From NCBI RefSeq assembly GCF_932526225.1, contig NC_064046.1, positions 3,720,001 to 3,784,000 on the forward strand: a stretch of DNA of 64,000 nt, given 5' to 3'. Of this stretch, positions 22,141-34,715 are shown in pieces. The DNA is from Nematostella vectensis. Taxonomy: Eukaryota; Cnidaria; Anthozoa; Actiniaria; Edwardsiidae. Each line of letters opens with the position of its first letter. Within the stretch, counting starts at the first letter, position 1. The notes beneath the pieces were generated by a model. That model was not told the DNA's origin, searched no databases, and was given only the letters and a program-made list of their open reading frames with translations. Both the position numbers and the translations under genes were made by a program.

Positions 22141-24119
22141 GTATCTTTTTTTATCAGCCCGCCAGGTACATGCCATTCTCTTCTCTTGATTCTTCGTATT
22201 CCTGCCGTTTCTGCTGCCTGTGCCTCCGCGTATTATTTTCGCTCAATACAGGCCATCGCATAAACTCATCGCTTATTAGCCACTATCTTAGAGCGCGTAT
22301 CGTTACACAATCTCTCTTTACACGACACAATATAACACCCCGTGCTCAAGGAGCCAACTGTCCTATACTTATATAACCACTATCTATCTCCTATTTGCCA
22401 TTCATTTCTTTCTTATATACCGTATCTGCACGCCTTCATATTTTATTCCTATCACCGGCCTTGTAATTCCATTTAATTGTCTACAAGCTCACATTACACT
22501 CCACAAGATTGAACAATATGTTATCACAAGAAGTTATCAACAGTTCTCTCAGTCTCGTACCCAGACGCCGCGCGGTGCATGATGGTCAGGATGCGGTTTC
22601 GGGGTCGGAATTCACTTGACGTCTGGCAGAATTCAGGAAACATCTCGCAAGTTTTTCAAATATCTTGCAAGCAGCGTTTTTATGACAGTTTTTTACTTTT
22701 TTATGCACAAGACTAAGTGCCTACCTACACACACTCGTTGTAAACCATATAGTTTGATTTTCTGTGGTTCCCTGTTCAATTAGATGATATTTTCGTTTCG
22801 TAAAACCCAAGACGGCGGACGACACTGGTGAGCTCGATACATCGTTTCATGAAATGAAATTGGATGGTCTGAATGTTCTGGCACTCATTTGAACTCATAC
22901 TGCTCTGGTCGGATTGTATTTATCACAAATATACACTTTCAGAGATATAGTTCGAGCACATACTGTCTTTATGTTCGCTAGAAGAAGCTCTAGAGCGAAG
23001 AAGTCACTATTCGCACATGATCTTACGCCGAATTTCAAACTCCAGGAAAGTATTTAGGCTATTTGTGCACATGGAATTTTACAGGCAAGAAATGCAGTAT
23101 GGATAGGTCCCTCTTCGTCTGTGAAAATTCGTAACATTTTTGCTTTCCGATTTCGTCCGCCATCTTGGATCTGTAATCTGCCAGTCGTTATTTTTTTTCC
23201 GTCTTCGCTTCAGGATTGCTGTGGATGTCCGCGCAACAGCAAATAACGACTGGGTACGAGTCTGCAGTTTTCCTCTAACATCTCACTGCTAGCCTATTTC
23301 TACCTCTCATACATAGCCACTACTCCGACCTTTACAGCCCCCAATGCAATACACCATATAAAATAGCCACACTTGCACACTTTAAACCACGCACCAACGT
23401 CCATTACCACACATTTTATCACCCCACACAGCCACAGTTAACCCCCGACGCCTTGGTACGAATACCAGATTAAAACCAGAAGTATCATTTAATTTGCATT
23501 ATTTTTTTATTGGACAGGACGCATCATTTCCTGCGCTTTGTTTATCCCCGGAGGCGAAGCGCTAAGTAAGTAATCTATATGCACTATAACTCGCACAAGT
23601 CATAGTTATGTAAGCCACGATAAGAAAAAGCGCTTTTTCTCATTCTGAGCAAGGGATCTGGCATAAATCACTTCAACACGTTGAATTTATATCGTCTTCA
23701 TCACGAAAAGGTATATATATATATATGTCAATATCTTGCTTTCGGTATTGTTTTAACATTAACCATTTTCCGTGTGTTGTGTAATGGAAATATAATACAA
23801 AAAAGTAAACAATGGAACAAAAAGCAACGCTAAGTTGATAACACATTTATATTGTCCTTTCGCACTAAAATAATAATGATTCGGATTCTGTATAATGTGT
23901 TGTGCAGCTGAAGTACGACTGAATTATTAAACAAGATCTTATGTAATCTTTGACGTAGATGACATTTATATTGCCTTCTTGCAGGGAAAAATATTCAAGA
24001 CTTGACGACGTGGAATCACGCCTTTGTTCTCTGTAAAACACACGTATCTATAGTTGGCGATTAACTAAAAGTAAAAGGCCACCCGAAGTTTCTCAGTCGC
24101 CGACAAGACGTCACTCACG
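22141..24119 (+). repeat. Duplicated opsin 5' flank, copy B
   Basis: From the CAGCCCGCCAGGTACA region on, this matches 29735-30943 closely apart from one inserted element (22554-23260) and small indels. The last 60 bases before the ATG (CCACCCGAAGTTTCTCAGTC and so on) are also shared, so the promoter was duplicated with the gene. Confidence 0.9.
22554..23260. mobile_element. 707-bp non-autonomous DNA transposon, present in copy B only
   Basis: The ends are CTCGTACCCAGACG on the left and, read inward from the right, CTCGTACCCAGTCG. Flanks TCTCAGT and TCTGCAGT look like an imperfect 7-8-bp target duplication, which suggests a hAT-type element. The matching place in copy C (about 30111-30160) lacks it, so insertion followed the gene duplication. 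No transposase is encoded. It shares its ends with the 34716-35946 element. Confidence 0.75.
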
Positions 24120-26008
24120 ATGGCTAAAGAGGGTGATCGAATGATTTATGGATCTGTGATGTTCTTGATATTAACGATCGGATTGGTAGGAAACATCCTT
24201 ACAATTGTAATCTTGCTTCGCAAAGATTATCGTTCTAAACTTATAGTTCCATATATGCTCAACATGGCCGTTCTAGATGCTTTACTCATACTTCTCGGAT
24301 ACCCCGTCTCGATAAACGCCATCTTAACAGGCAGGCGTCTAAAACCCGAAGACCGAACCTGCAAGTTCAATGCCTTTATGAATGGATCTATAGGAATCTC
24401 TGCTATTATAACTCTGACTTACATTAGCTTTGTTATGTATCGCACAATCACTAATACGACTACTATGCCAAGACAAATATCTGCCGTGTATCTGTTTGGT
24501 AGCCTCTGCGCGATCTGGACGTATGGTGTGTTGACCATGTTACCGCCTCTAGTGGGGTGGTCAAAGTTTGTACCCTGTGCCGCTGGGTTCAGCTGCGCTC
24601 CTGACTGGGGATCAGCTAGTGCGTCTACTTTGTCCTACAACATCGTACTTATGGTATTGGGATTTGTCATTCCTGTTGGCGTTATTTCAGTTTGTTATTA
24701 CAAGATCTTTAGGTGAGTAAATATTGAACTCGTGTTGCCTCTTTGCGCATATTACGTTGGTTCAGGCGAGTAGACATGATATTTTGTTGCCGGCGTACTA
24801 TGTCGGTTTTTCGTAGGTTTAGGTGAGTAAACGTGATGAACAAATGTTGCCTATTTGCGCATATATTGGTTTAGGCGAGTAAACATGATATTTTGTTGCC
24901 AGTGTATTGTGAGCGTATTATGTCGGTTTCTGTTCGGTTCAAGGTGAGTGAACATGAACTCTTATTGCCTCTGCGCTTATTATGTTTGTTTAGGTGAGTA
25001 AAAAGGAAGGTAGCCATGGTAATTGAGCGGGACACAAGTACGCGATATTGAAATGAACGTTTGCGCAATCACGCAAGAGCGAGATCATGCTATGCGATGC
25101 ATCACGGATCTAAAGCGTTGGTTCGATTAGCAATGGGGTGATTAGTGTTGGGGTTATTAGCGTTTGGGTGATTAGCAGGTGAAATTATGACTCAGCGGCT
25201 CTTTCTCTGGGTTATGGCATCTGATAACAGCTTCCCCTTCCTTGCAGTTCGTTACTTTACTGCTCTTTGTCAGCTTCCGTCTTATCAGTCTTTAAAGAAA
25301 GAGGGAGGAGACTTTCCTGTGCTTCAGGCTGTTTGTCCTTTTTGAAAATATCCTTACTTGAGTTTTATCAACTCCTAACTTCAACTTATTTTGTGCGTAT
25401 AAATGTTTCATAGTTTTTAAAAGTTTTTTTCTCTTTTGATTGTCATCAGTTTCTTCTCGGTGACGACCTAGCATTTTTTTTTTAACGGAAAACGCAAAAA
25501 AAATATTTTAAAATGTGACAGCAGTGTGTCTATTGGAAGTTTCACGAGGATCTGACTGATATTTTAGAGCGGGTGGCCTTTTAAATAGCGCAGATTCTAA
25601 AATATTCTTTTGTCTATTGTCGGTTAAGGTTTCCGTCGACCCTTCGGAAGTAAACTTGACAAGGGGACTTTCCTGTTCTATTTCAGGTTTCTCTGCTTCA
25701 ATCCTGTACCCACCGCTTTCGCCTGTATCCGCAACAACCGACGTCGAGTAAATGTGCGAATTACACGCATGATCATGGTGTCAATCATCTCTTTCGTCAT
25801 CAGCTGGTCACCCTACTGTGTCGTCAGTGTAATGGCCATGGTGCACCGCGCGCCGTCATTACCACGTGGTTTCGCCGAGATCCCTGAACTCATGGCTAAA
25901 GCGTCCGTTATATACAACCCTCTGGTGTTCACTGTGATGAACATAGAATTCCGAAGATCACTCTTTCAAGTTATGTCGAACTTTCGCTGCCAGCGAGATA
26001 CCCTGTAA
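24120..26008 (+). CDS. Opsin, two exons (copy B)
   Basis: Light-sensing G-protein-coupled receptor of the plasma membrane. Exon 1 is 24120-24712 and exon 2 is 25687-26008. The arginine codon is split AG|G (AG|GTGAGT ... TTTCAG|G), giving 304 residues. Seven TM segments are visible. Landmarks are GN at 24-25 (TM1), LD at 52-53 (TM2), Cys81 and Cys159 in SCAPDW (the opsin disulfide), WSPY near 238-241 (TM6), and Lys269 in AKASVIYNP (retinal Schiff base). Instead of DRY the TM3 end reads MYR, and NPxxY is NPLVF, as often in divergent cnidarian opsins. The C-terminal tail is short, ending CQRDTL. It differs from copy C by a handful of residues, including Cys at 153 where C has Gly. The intron holds repeated 5' splice sites. 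The subfamily (cnidopsin versus anthozoan-specific) cannot be settled here. Confidence 0.92.
24708..25000 (+). repeat. Tandemly repeated 5' splice-site units in the opsin B intron
   Basis: The true donor AG|GTGAGT (24713) is followed by further GTGAGT donors at 24823, 24944 and 24994, and weaker GGCGAGTA versions near 24768 and 24873. All sit in related sequence (TTGCCTCTTTGCGCATATTA; GATATTTTGTTGCC). The donor region has therefore been copied several times. Confidence 0.85.
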
Positions 26009-28195
26009 ATTCCGTAGCCCCAGGGGATATTAGGTGTGGTTAAAACAATTTTTAACTCTAAGTACTAAAACAATCACAATTTCAGTATTCCCGGAGACGG
26101 TCGACAATATTCATGACCAGTTGTTACTAGGATGATTGGGGGATCCACTGTACTATATTCATGGCCAGTTGTTACTAGGATGATTGGGAGGATCCACTGT
26201 TTCTCTATGGGAGAGCAGATGCGGAGAAATGGGATAGCAAAAGCGGAAAACACTCCATTAGGAATAGCAGTTAGTAAAATTCTCTACCGTAAAAGATAGG
26301 ACGATCACCATCTTTCATCATTTTTAGAAACACAACTTTCCATGTATTATTTGATACTTTGAAAATAGAACTGACCTGTTTGAGTTTTAGGATAAATGTG
26401 ACAGTACCCTAAGGTTTTCAAACTCGTGGGCACGGGCGTTGACACGACGTTTAAATGGAATGTTTTTTAGTTGACACTAATTTTGTTCTCTTGGCCACGG
26501 TATTTTTTTTCCCGTTGGCACGGATTTTTTTCCCGTGGCCACGGAAGGAAAATCCGTGGGCACGTGGAAAAAAACTCGTTTAAAAAAGCTGAAAAGTCGT
26601 TGACACGGCTGTCTAGATTTCGTGTCTACGAATCAAACACACGGATCACGAATCGTGAATGTTGAACCATTCGATTGAATCTTCCGATTTAAATGGAAGT
26701 CGTTTTCACAACCTTGAGTCGTATGCAAACAAGAGAGCGGATCGGTTGCTGTGTTTTATTTTCCTTTGTAGGAGGATGCTTATATCAGCGACTAAGAAAC
26801 GGCGGTTTTCACTTGCTAATAAGCACATGCATAAAAAAGAATTCCATATCAGGTATTTAGCGATCGGTAAAACATTTCTTAGATTTTAGTCGTATGCAAA
26901 CAAGTCAAGGTGTGTGAGGCGTTTATGACGCCGTAAAATCGCACATAAATAAATTCGTCATGATATTTCATTTGCCTAGGCTTTCATAGGCTACAAGACT
27001 AAGCGCAACGAAAATCGGACCAACAGGCTTCAGAAATATTCACTGTCTATTTTTTCAACAAACAGACTCGCGTCTTTGACGGTAAATCTAAAAGGCATTT
27101 TCCCTGTTTTACGTTCTACGCACTCGGTCACAAAGATCAGCGTTCGTTTTGGAATATCGTAAGCGTGTGCGACATTCTGTTTTCATTAGTTTGATTAAAC
27201 TCTTCTGTCAGAGGTTTGGCAGAATTAACACGACTGCCTATTGGTAATTTGTACGATTAGATAATGACCTGGTTATATATACTTTAGAAATTTTGCTTGG
27301 GCACGTTTTTAACACTAGACATAAAAATGTTTCCAATATAAGTTGCTCCTCTTCTTGATAGAACCAATAATTGAAGTGAAATCTCGCGCTGCCTGCTCTA
27401 GTTTTCGCGTAAAAATGTGAAATACGAGAACGTATCTGAGCTAGTCAAAATTTCAAGAACAATGCTAAAAATGTAAAGGGATTTATTTAATATAATCTTT
27501 GAGATTGGATGCGCAAAGCTGAATATGATAATACAAGAACACTAAAAAAAACGAATAGAAAGTAAAAAAACAGTAAAAAAAAAACAAATCTCATGAAAAC
27601 CATCAACAGCGTATGGAAAACCCAGTTAAAAAAATAAAATAAAATAAAACGAGGCCAGATGAAATGATTCACTCCGAGAAACTTTCTTTCCCTCTTGTGA
27701 CTTCTATTTACTTCGCTTCCGCTTTAACTTTGTTTTTTTTTGGAGAGGAAAAGCTTCTAAGGATAATTTTAAGAAATTCACTTCTTATTAGATTTTATCT
27801 AGCTTAGCCTTACACAATATCTAAAGGTTTTTAGCATTTATATTTTTAAAGCGTTTAAAATGGACTACAGGAGTTCTAAAGCATTATATCCATCAGCCAT
27901 GGACATACAATGGATTTCAAAAAGCTTTATACGGTTGAGCTCTTTTATTGTGCACATTTAGTCTTGGCATAAGACCAGAGCCCCTTCTTTCAGGATTTTG
28001 AGTGAAAGCATCGACACAATAATTTAACAACACGAACACCTACCACTAGACAATACGCATGTGAAAATAATAGCATATGATAATGTCAAAAAAATTATAA
28101 TAAAGAAATGGAAGTTACATATTAAACTGTGTGGAATAAGTCATGTGTTTTTAAGTAAAATTACTTTGAAGTACCTCCTTACGTACCCTGAGAAC
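26009..28195 (+). repeat. Duplicated opsin 3' flank, copy B (full length)
   Basis: Aligns with 32333-34483 throughout. No other coding exon was recognised in it. The short open frames recur in every copy and have no recognisable domain. Confidence 0.88.
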
Positions 28196-29728
28196 CAGAT
28201 CACCATCTCTCATCATTTTTAGAAACACAACTTTTCATGTATTATTTGGTACTTTGAAAATAGAACTGACCTGTTTGAGTTGTAGGATAAATGTGACGGT
28301 ACCCTAAGGTTTTCAAACTCGTGGGCACGGGCGTTGACACGACGTTTAAATGGAATGTTTTTCCGAATGTTTTTCCGTTGACACTAATTTTGTTCTCTTG
28401 GCCACAGTATTTTTTTCCCGTTGGCACGGATTTTTTTCCGTGGGCACGCGGAAAAAACTCGTTTAAAAAAGTTGAAAAGTCGTTGACACGGCCGTCTAGA
28501 TTTCGTGTCTACGAATCAAACACACGGATCACGAATCGTGAATGTTGAACCATTCGATTGAATCTTCCGATTTAAGTGGAAGTCGTTTTCACAACCTTGA
28601 GTCGTATGCAAACAAGAGAGCGGATCGGTTGCTGTGTTTTATTTTCCTTTGTAGGAGGAAGCTTATATCAGCGACTAAGACACGGCGGTTTTCACTTGCT
28701 AATAAGCACATGCATAAAAAAGAATTCCATATCAGGTTGAGTAAAATATTTAGCGATCGTTAAAACATTTCATAGATTTTAGTCGTATGCAAACAAATTC
28801 AAGGTGTGTGAGGCGTTAACGACGCCGTAATATCGCACATAATTAAATTCGTCATGATATTTTATTTGAATAGGCTTTCATAGGCTACAAGACTAAGCGC
28901 AACGAAAATCGGACCGACAGGCTTCAGAAATATTCACTGTCTATTTTTTCAACAAACAGACTCGCGTCTTTGACGGTAAATCTAAAAGGCGTCTTCCCTG
29001 TTTTACGTTCTACGCACTCGGTCACAGAGGTCAGCGTTCGTTTTGGAATATTGTAAGCGTGTGCGACATTCTGTTTTCATTAGTTTGATTAAACTCTTCT
29101 GTCAGAGGTTTGGCAGAATTAACACGACTGCCTATGGGTAATTTGTACGATTAGATAATGACCTGGTTATATATACTTTAAAAATTTTGCTTGGGCAAGT
29201 TTTTGACACTAGGTATGAAACATAAAAATGTTTCCAATATAAGTTACTCCTCTTCTTGATAGAACCACTACTAGAAGTGAAATCTTGGGCTGCCTGCTCT
29301 AGTTTTCGCGTAAAAATGTGAAATACGAGAACGTACCTGAGCTAGTCATAATTTCAAGCACAATGCTAAAAATGTAAAGTGATTTATTTAATATAATCTT
29401 TGAGATTGGATGCGCAAAGCTGAATATGATAAGACAAGAACACTAGAAAAAAAAAACGAATAGAAATTAAAAAAACAGTATAAAAAACAAATCTCATAAA
29501 AACCATCAACAGCGTATGGAAAACCCAGTTTAAAAAACAAAAAAAAACAAAACAAAAAAAAACAAGGCCGGAAATGATTCACTCCGAGAAACTTTTTTTC
29601 CCTCTTGTGACTTCTATTTACTTCGCTTCCGCTTTAACTTTGGTTTTTTGGAGAGGAAAAGCTTCTAATGATAATTTTAAGAAATTCACTTCTTACTAGA
29701 TTTTATCTAGCTTAGCCTTACACGATAA
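28196..29728 (+). repeat. Partial extra copy of the opsin 3' flank
   Basis: Starts at CACCATCTCTCATCATTTTT, equivalent to about 26305 in copy B, and ends where the next 5' flank begins. It has no opsin exon and marks a third duplication event that lost its gene. Confidence 0.88.
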
Positions 29729-29734
29729 GGTGAT

Positions 29735-30943
29735 TGTATATCTCTTTTTATCAGCCCGCCAGGTACACGCCATTCACTTCTCTCGATTCTTCGTATTCCT
29801 GCCGTTTCTGCTGCCTGTGCCTCCGCGTATTATTTTCGCTCAATACAGGCCATCGCATAAACTCATCGCTTATCAGCCACTATCTTAGAGCACGCATCGT
29901 TACACAGTCTCTCTTTACACGACACAATATAACACCCCGTGCTCAAGGAGCCAACTGTTCTATACTTATATAACCACTATCTATCTCCTATTTGCCATCC
30001 ATTTCTTTCTTTTATACCGTATTTGCACGCCTTCGTATTTTATTCCTATCACCGGCCTTGTAATTCCATTACTCCACAAGATTGAACAATATGTTATCAC
30101 AAGAAGTTATTAACATGTAATTATCACCTTCCTCCGAAGGTCAAACACACAGTTATCCCCTAACATCTCACTGCTAGCCTATTTCCACCTCTCATACATA
30201 GCCACTACTTCGACCTTACAGCCCCCAATGCAATACACCATATAAAATAGCCACACGTACACACTTTAACCCACACACCAACGTCCATTACCACACATTT
30301 TATCACCCCACACAGCCACAGTTAACCCCCGACGCCTTGGTACGAATACCAGATTAAAACCAAAACTATATTTTAATTTGCATTATTTTTTTGGACAGGA
30401 CGCATCATTTCCTGCGCTTTGTTTATCCCCGGAGGCGAAGCTCTAAGTAAGTAATCTATATGCACTATAATTCGCACAAGTCATAGTTATGTAAGCCACG
30501 ATAAGAAAAAGCGCTTTTTCTCATTCGGGGCAAGAGATCTGGCATAAATCACTTCAACACGTTGAATTTACATCGTCTTCATCACGAGAAGGTATGTATC
30601 TTGCTTTCGGTATTGTTTTAACATTAACAACTTTGTGTGTTGTGTAATTGAAATATAATACAAAAAAGTAAACAATGCAACAAAAAACAAGGCTAAGTTG
30701 ATAACACATTTATATTGTCCTTTCGCACTAAAATAATAATGATTCGGATTCTGTATAATGTGTTTTGCAGCTGAAGTACGACTGAATTATTAAACAAGAT
30801 CTTATGTAATCTTTGACGTAGATGACTTGACGCCGTGGAATCACGTCTTTGTTATCTGTAAAGCAAACGTATTATAGTTGGCGATTAACTAAAAGTAAAA
30901 GGCCACCCAAAGTTTCTCAGTCGCCGACAAGTCTTCAGTCAAG
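29735..30943 (+). repeat. Duplicated opsin 5' flank, copy C
   Basis: Matches copy B (22141-24119) but lacks the transposon and some small segments. The start-proximal sequence is conserved. Confidence 0.9.
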
Positions 30944-32332
30944 ATGGCTACAGAGGGTGATCAAATGATTTATGGATCTGTGATGTTCTTGATATTAACG
31001 ATCGGATTGGTAGGAAACATCCTTACAATTGTAATCTTGCTTCGCAAAGATTATCGTTCTAAACTTATAGTTCCATATATGCTCAACATGGCCGTTCTAG
31101 ATGCTTTACTTATACTTTTCGGATACCCCGTCTCGATAAACGCCATCTTAACAGGCAGGCGTCTAAAACCCGAAGACCGAACCTGCAAGTTCGATGCCTT
31201 TATGAATGGATCTATAGGAATCTCTGCTATTATAACTCTGACTTATATTAGCTTTATTATGTATCGCACAATCACTAATACGACTACTATGCCAAGACAA
31301 ATATCTGCCGTGTATCTGTTTGGTAGCCTCTGCGCGATCTGGACGTATGGTGTGTTGACCATGTTACCGCCTCTAGTGGGGTGGTCAAAGTTTGTGCCCG
31401 GTGCCGCTGGGTTCAGCTGCGCTCCTGACTGGGGATCAGCTAGTGCGTCTACTTTGTCCTACAACATCGTACTTATGGTCTTGGGATTTGTCATTCCTGT
31501 TGGCGTTATTTCAGTTTGTTATTACAAGATCTTTAGGTGAGTAAATATTGAACTCGTGTTGCCTCTTTGCGCATATTATGTTGGTTCAGGCGAGTAGACA
31601 GGATATTTTGTTGCCTGCGTACTATGTCGGTTTTTGGTAGGTTTAGGTGATTCTTTTTTTAGGTGAGTAAATATTGAACTCGTGTTGCCTCTTTGCGCAT
31701 ATTATGTTGGTTCAGGCGAGTAAACATGATATTTTGTTGCCGGCGTACTATGTACCGTACGAAAAACGCAAAAAAAAAATTTAAAATGTGAAAGCAGTGT
31801 GTCTATTGGAAGTTTCACGAGGATCTAAATGATATTTTAGAGCGGGTGGCCTTTTAAATAGCGCAGATTCTAAAATATTCTTTTGTCTTTTGTCGGTTAA
31901 GGTTTCCGTCGACCCTTCGGAAGTTAACTTGACAAGGCGACTTTCCTGTTCTATTTCAGGTTTCTCTGCTTCAATCCTGTACCCACCGCTTTCGCCTCTA
32001 TCCGCAACAACCGACGTCGAGTAAATGTGCGAATTACACGCATGATTATGGTGTCAATCATCTCTTTCGTCATCAGCTGGTCACCCTACTGTGTCGTCAG
32101 TGTAATGGCCATGGTGCACCGCGCGCCGTCATTACCACGTGGTTTCGCCGAGATCCCTGAACTCATGGCTAAAGCGTCCGTTATATACAACCCTCTGGTG
32201 TTCACTGTGATGAACATAGAGTTCCGAAGATCACTCTTTCAAGTTATGTCGAACTTTCGCTGCAAGGGAGATACCGGGGTATCTGCCTTGCAGCGAAATT
32301 CCGTAGCCCCAGGAGATATTAGGTGTGGTTGA
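30944..32332 (+). CDS. Opsin, two exons (copy C)
   Basis: Light-sensing GPCR. Exon 1 is 30944-31536 and exon 2 is 31960-32332, again with arginine split AG|G, giving 321 residues. It has the same TM layout as copy B: Asn25, Asp53, Cys81-Cys159 (GFSCAPDW), MYR at 106-108, FVISWSPY in TM6 and Lys269 in TM7. It keeps Gly153 and a longer C-terminal tail (GDTGVSALQRNS, ending DIRCG) than copy B, where a 3' change truncates the protein. The N terminus before TM1 is only about 8 residues and lacks a glycosylation site. Upstream and downstream duplicated flanks show it arose by recent tandem duplication. The donor is repeated within the intron (GTGAGT at 31537 and 31663). Confidence 0.93.
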
Positions 32333-34483
32333 AACAATTTATAACTCTAAGCACTAAAACTATCACAATTTCAGTATTCCCGGAGACGGTCGACATCGAG
32401 CACATCTCTTTTCTGACAATATTCATGACCAGTTGTTACTAGGATGATTGGGGGATCCACTGTACTATATTCATGACCAGTTGTTACTAGGATGATTGGG
32501 AGGATCCATTGTTTCTCTATGGGTGAGCAGAAGCGGAGAAATGGGATAGCAAAAGCGGAAAACACTCCATTAGGAATAGCAGTTAGTAAAATTCTCTACC
32601 GTAAAAGATAGGACGATCACCATCTCTCATCATTTTTAGAAACACAACTTTCCATGTATTATTTGATACTTTGAAAATAGAACTGACCTGTTTGAGTTGT
32701 AGGATAAATGTGACGGTACCCTAAGGTTTTCAAACTCGTGGGCACGGGCGTTGACACGACGTTTAAATGGAATGTTTTTCCGAATGTTTTTCCGTTGATA
32801 CTAATTTTGTTCTCTTGGCCACGGTATTTATTTTCCCGTTGGCACGGATTTTTTTCCGTGGGCACGCGGAAAAAACTCGTTTAAAAAAATTGAAAAGTTG
32901 TTGACACGGCTGTCTAGATTACGAATCAAACACACGGATCACGAATCGTAAATTTTGAACCATTCGATTGAATCTTCCGATTTAAGTGGAAGTCGTTTTC
33001 ACAACCTCATGCAAACAAGAGAGCGGATCGGTTGCTGTGTTTTATTTTCCTTTGTAGGAGGAAGCTTATATCAGCGACACGGCGGTTTTCACTTGCTAAT
33101 AAGCACATGCAGAAAAACCAATTCCATATCAGGTTAAGTAAAATATTTAGCGATCGGTAAAACATTTCATAGATTTTAGTCGTATGCTAACAAGTCAAGG
33201 TGTGTGAGGCGTTAATGACGCCGTAAAATCGCACATAATTAAATTCGTCATGATATTTTATTTGAATAGGCTTTCATAGGCTACAAGACTAAGCGCAACA
33301 AAAATCCGACCGACAGGCTTCAGAAATATTCACTGTCTATTTTTTCAACAAACAGACTCGCGTCTTTGACGGTAAATCTAAAAGGCATTTTCCCTGTTTT
33401 ACGTTCTACGCACTCGGTCACAAAGATCAGCGTTCGTTTTGAAATATCGTAAGTGTGTGCGACATCCTTTTTTTATTAGTTTGATTAAACTCTTCTGTCA
33501 GAGGTTTGGCAGAATTAACACGACTGCCTATGGGTAATTTGTACGATTAGATAATGACCTGGTTATATATACTTTAAAAATTTTGCTTGGGCACGTTTTT
33601 GACACTAGGTATGAAACATAAAAATGTTTCCAATATAAGTTACTCCTCTTCTTGATAGAACCACTACTGGAAGTGAAATCTTGGGCTGCCTGCTCTAGTT
33701 TTCGCGTAAAAATGTGAAATACGAGAACGTACCTGAGCTAGTCAAAATTTCAAGCACAATGCTAAAAATGTAAAGGGATTTATTTAATATAATCTTTGAG
33801 ATTGGATGCGCAAAGCTGAATATGATAAGACAAGAACACTAGAAAAAAACGAATAGAAATTAAAAAAAACAGTATAAAAACAAATCTCATGAAAACCATC
33901 AACAGCATATGGAAAACCCAGTTTAAAAAAAAAAAAAGAAAAACAAGGCCGGAAATGATTCACTCCGAGAAACTTTTTTTCTCTCTTGTGACTTCAATTT
34001 ACTTCGCTTCCGCTTTAACTTTGGTTTTTTGGAGAGGAAAAGCTTCTAATGATAATTTTAAGAAATTCACTTCTTACTAGATTTTATCTAGCTTAGCCTT
34101 ACACAATATCTACAGGTTTTCAGTATTTATCATTTTAAAGCGTTTGAAATGGACTACAAGTGAGTTCTAAAGCATTATATCCATCAGCCATGGACATACA
34201 ATGGATTTCAAAAAGCTTTATACGGTTGAGCTCTTTTATTGTGCACATTTAGTCTTGGCATAAGACCAGAGCCTCTTCTTTTAGGATTTTGAGTGAAAGC
34301 ATCGACACAATAATTTAACAACACTAACACCTACCACTAGACAATACGCATGTGAAAATAATAGCATATGATAATGTCAAAAAAATTATAATAAAGAAAT
34401 GGAAGTTACATATTAAACTGTGTGGAATAACTCATGTGTTTTTAAGTGAAATTACTTTGAAGCACCTCCTTACGTACTCTAAG
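32333..34483 (+). repeat. Duplicated opsin 3' flank, copy C
   Basis: Same content as 26009-28195. Its right end coincides with the junction to unique sequence next to the small palindrome at 34494. Confidence 0.88.
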
Positions 34484-34493
34484 GCCCAGAGTC

Positions 34494-34580
34494 TCGAGCT
34501 TCGTTCGTTTACTATGCGCTGACTACGTAGTCAGTTAAGGGTGCATAGTAAACGAACGAACGTAGCTGGAGACTCCGGTA
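34494..34580. repeat. Palindromic insertion at the duplication boundary
   Basis: Arms contain TTCGTTCGTTTACTATGC and its complement, with the perfect 16-bp palindrome CTGACTACGTAGTCAG in the middle. It could be a small MITE or a fold-back scar. Confidence 0.8.
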
Positions 34581-34715
34581 CCCAAGGGACCCCTTACGTG
34601 GACGTGTGTAAGGTAAACGTCTTCCCAGGCGCTTGTCTATAGAGGACCGGACCCCACCCAGCTAATGTTGCGAGATAAGTTCAACTCCATCCCTGCTTTC
34701 TGCAATTCCAGCAAA

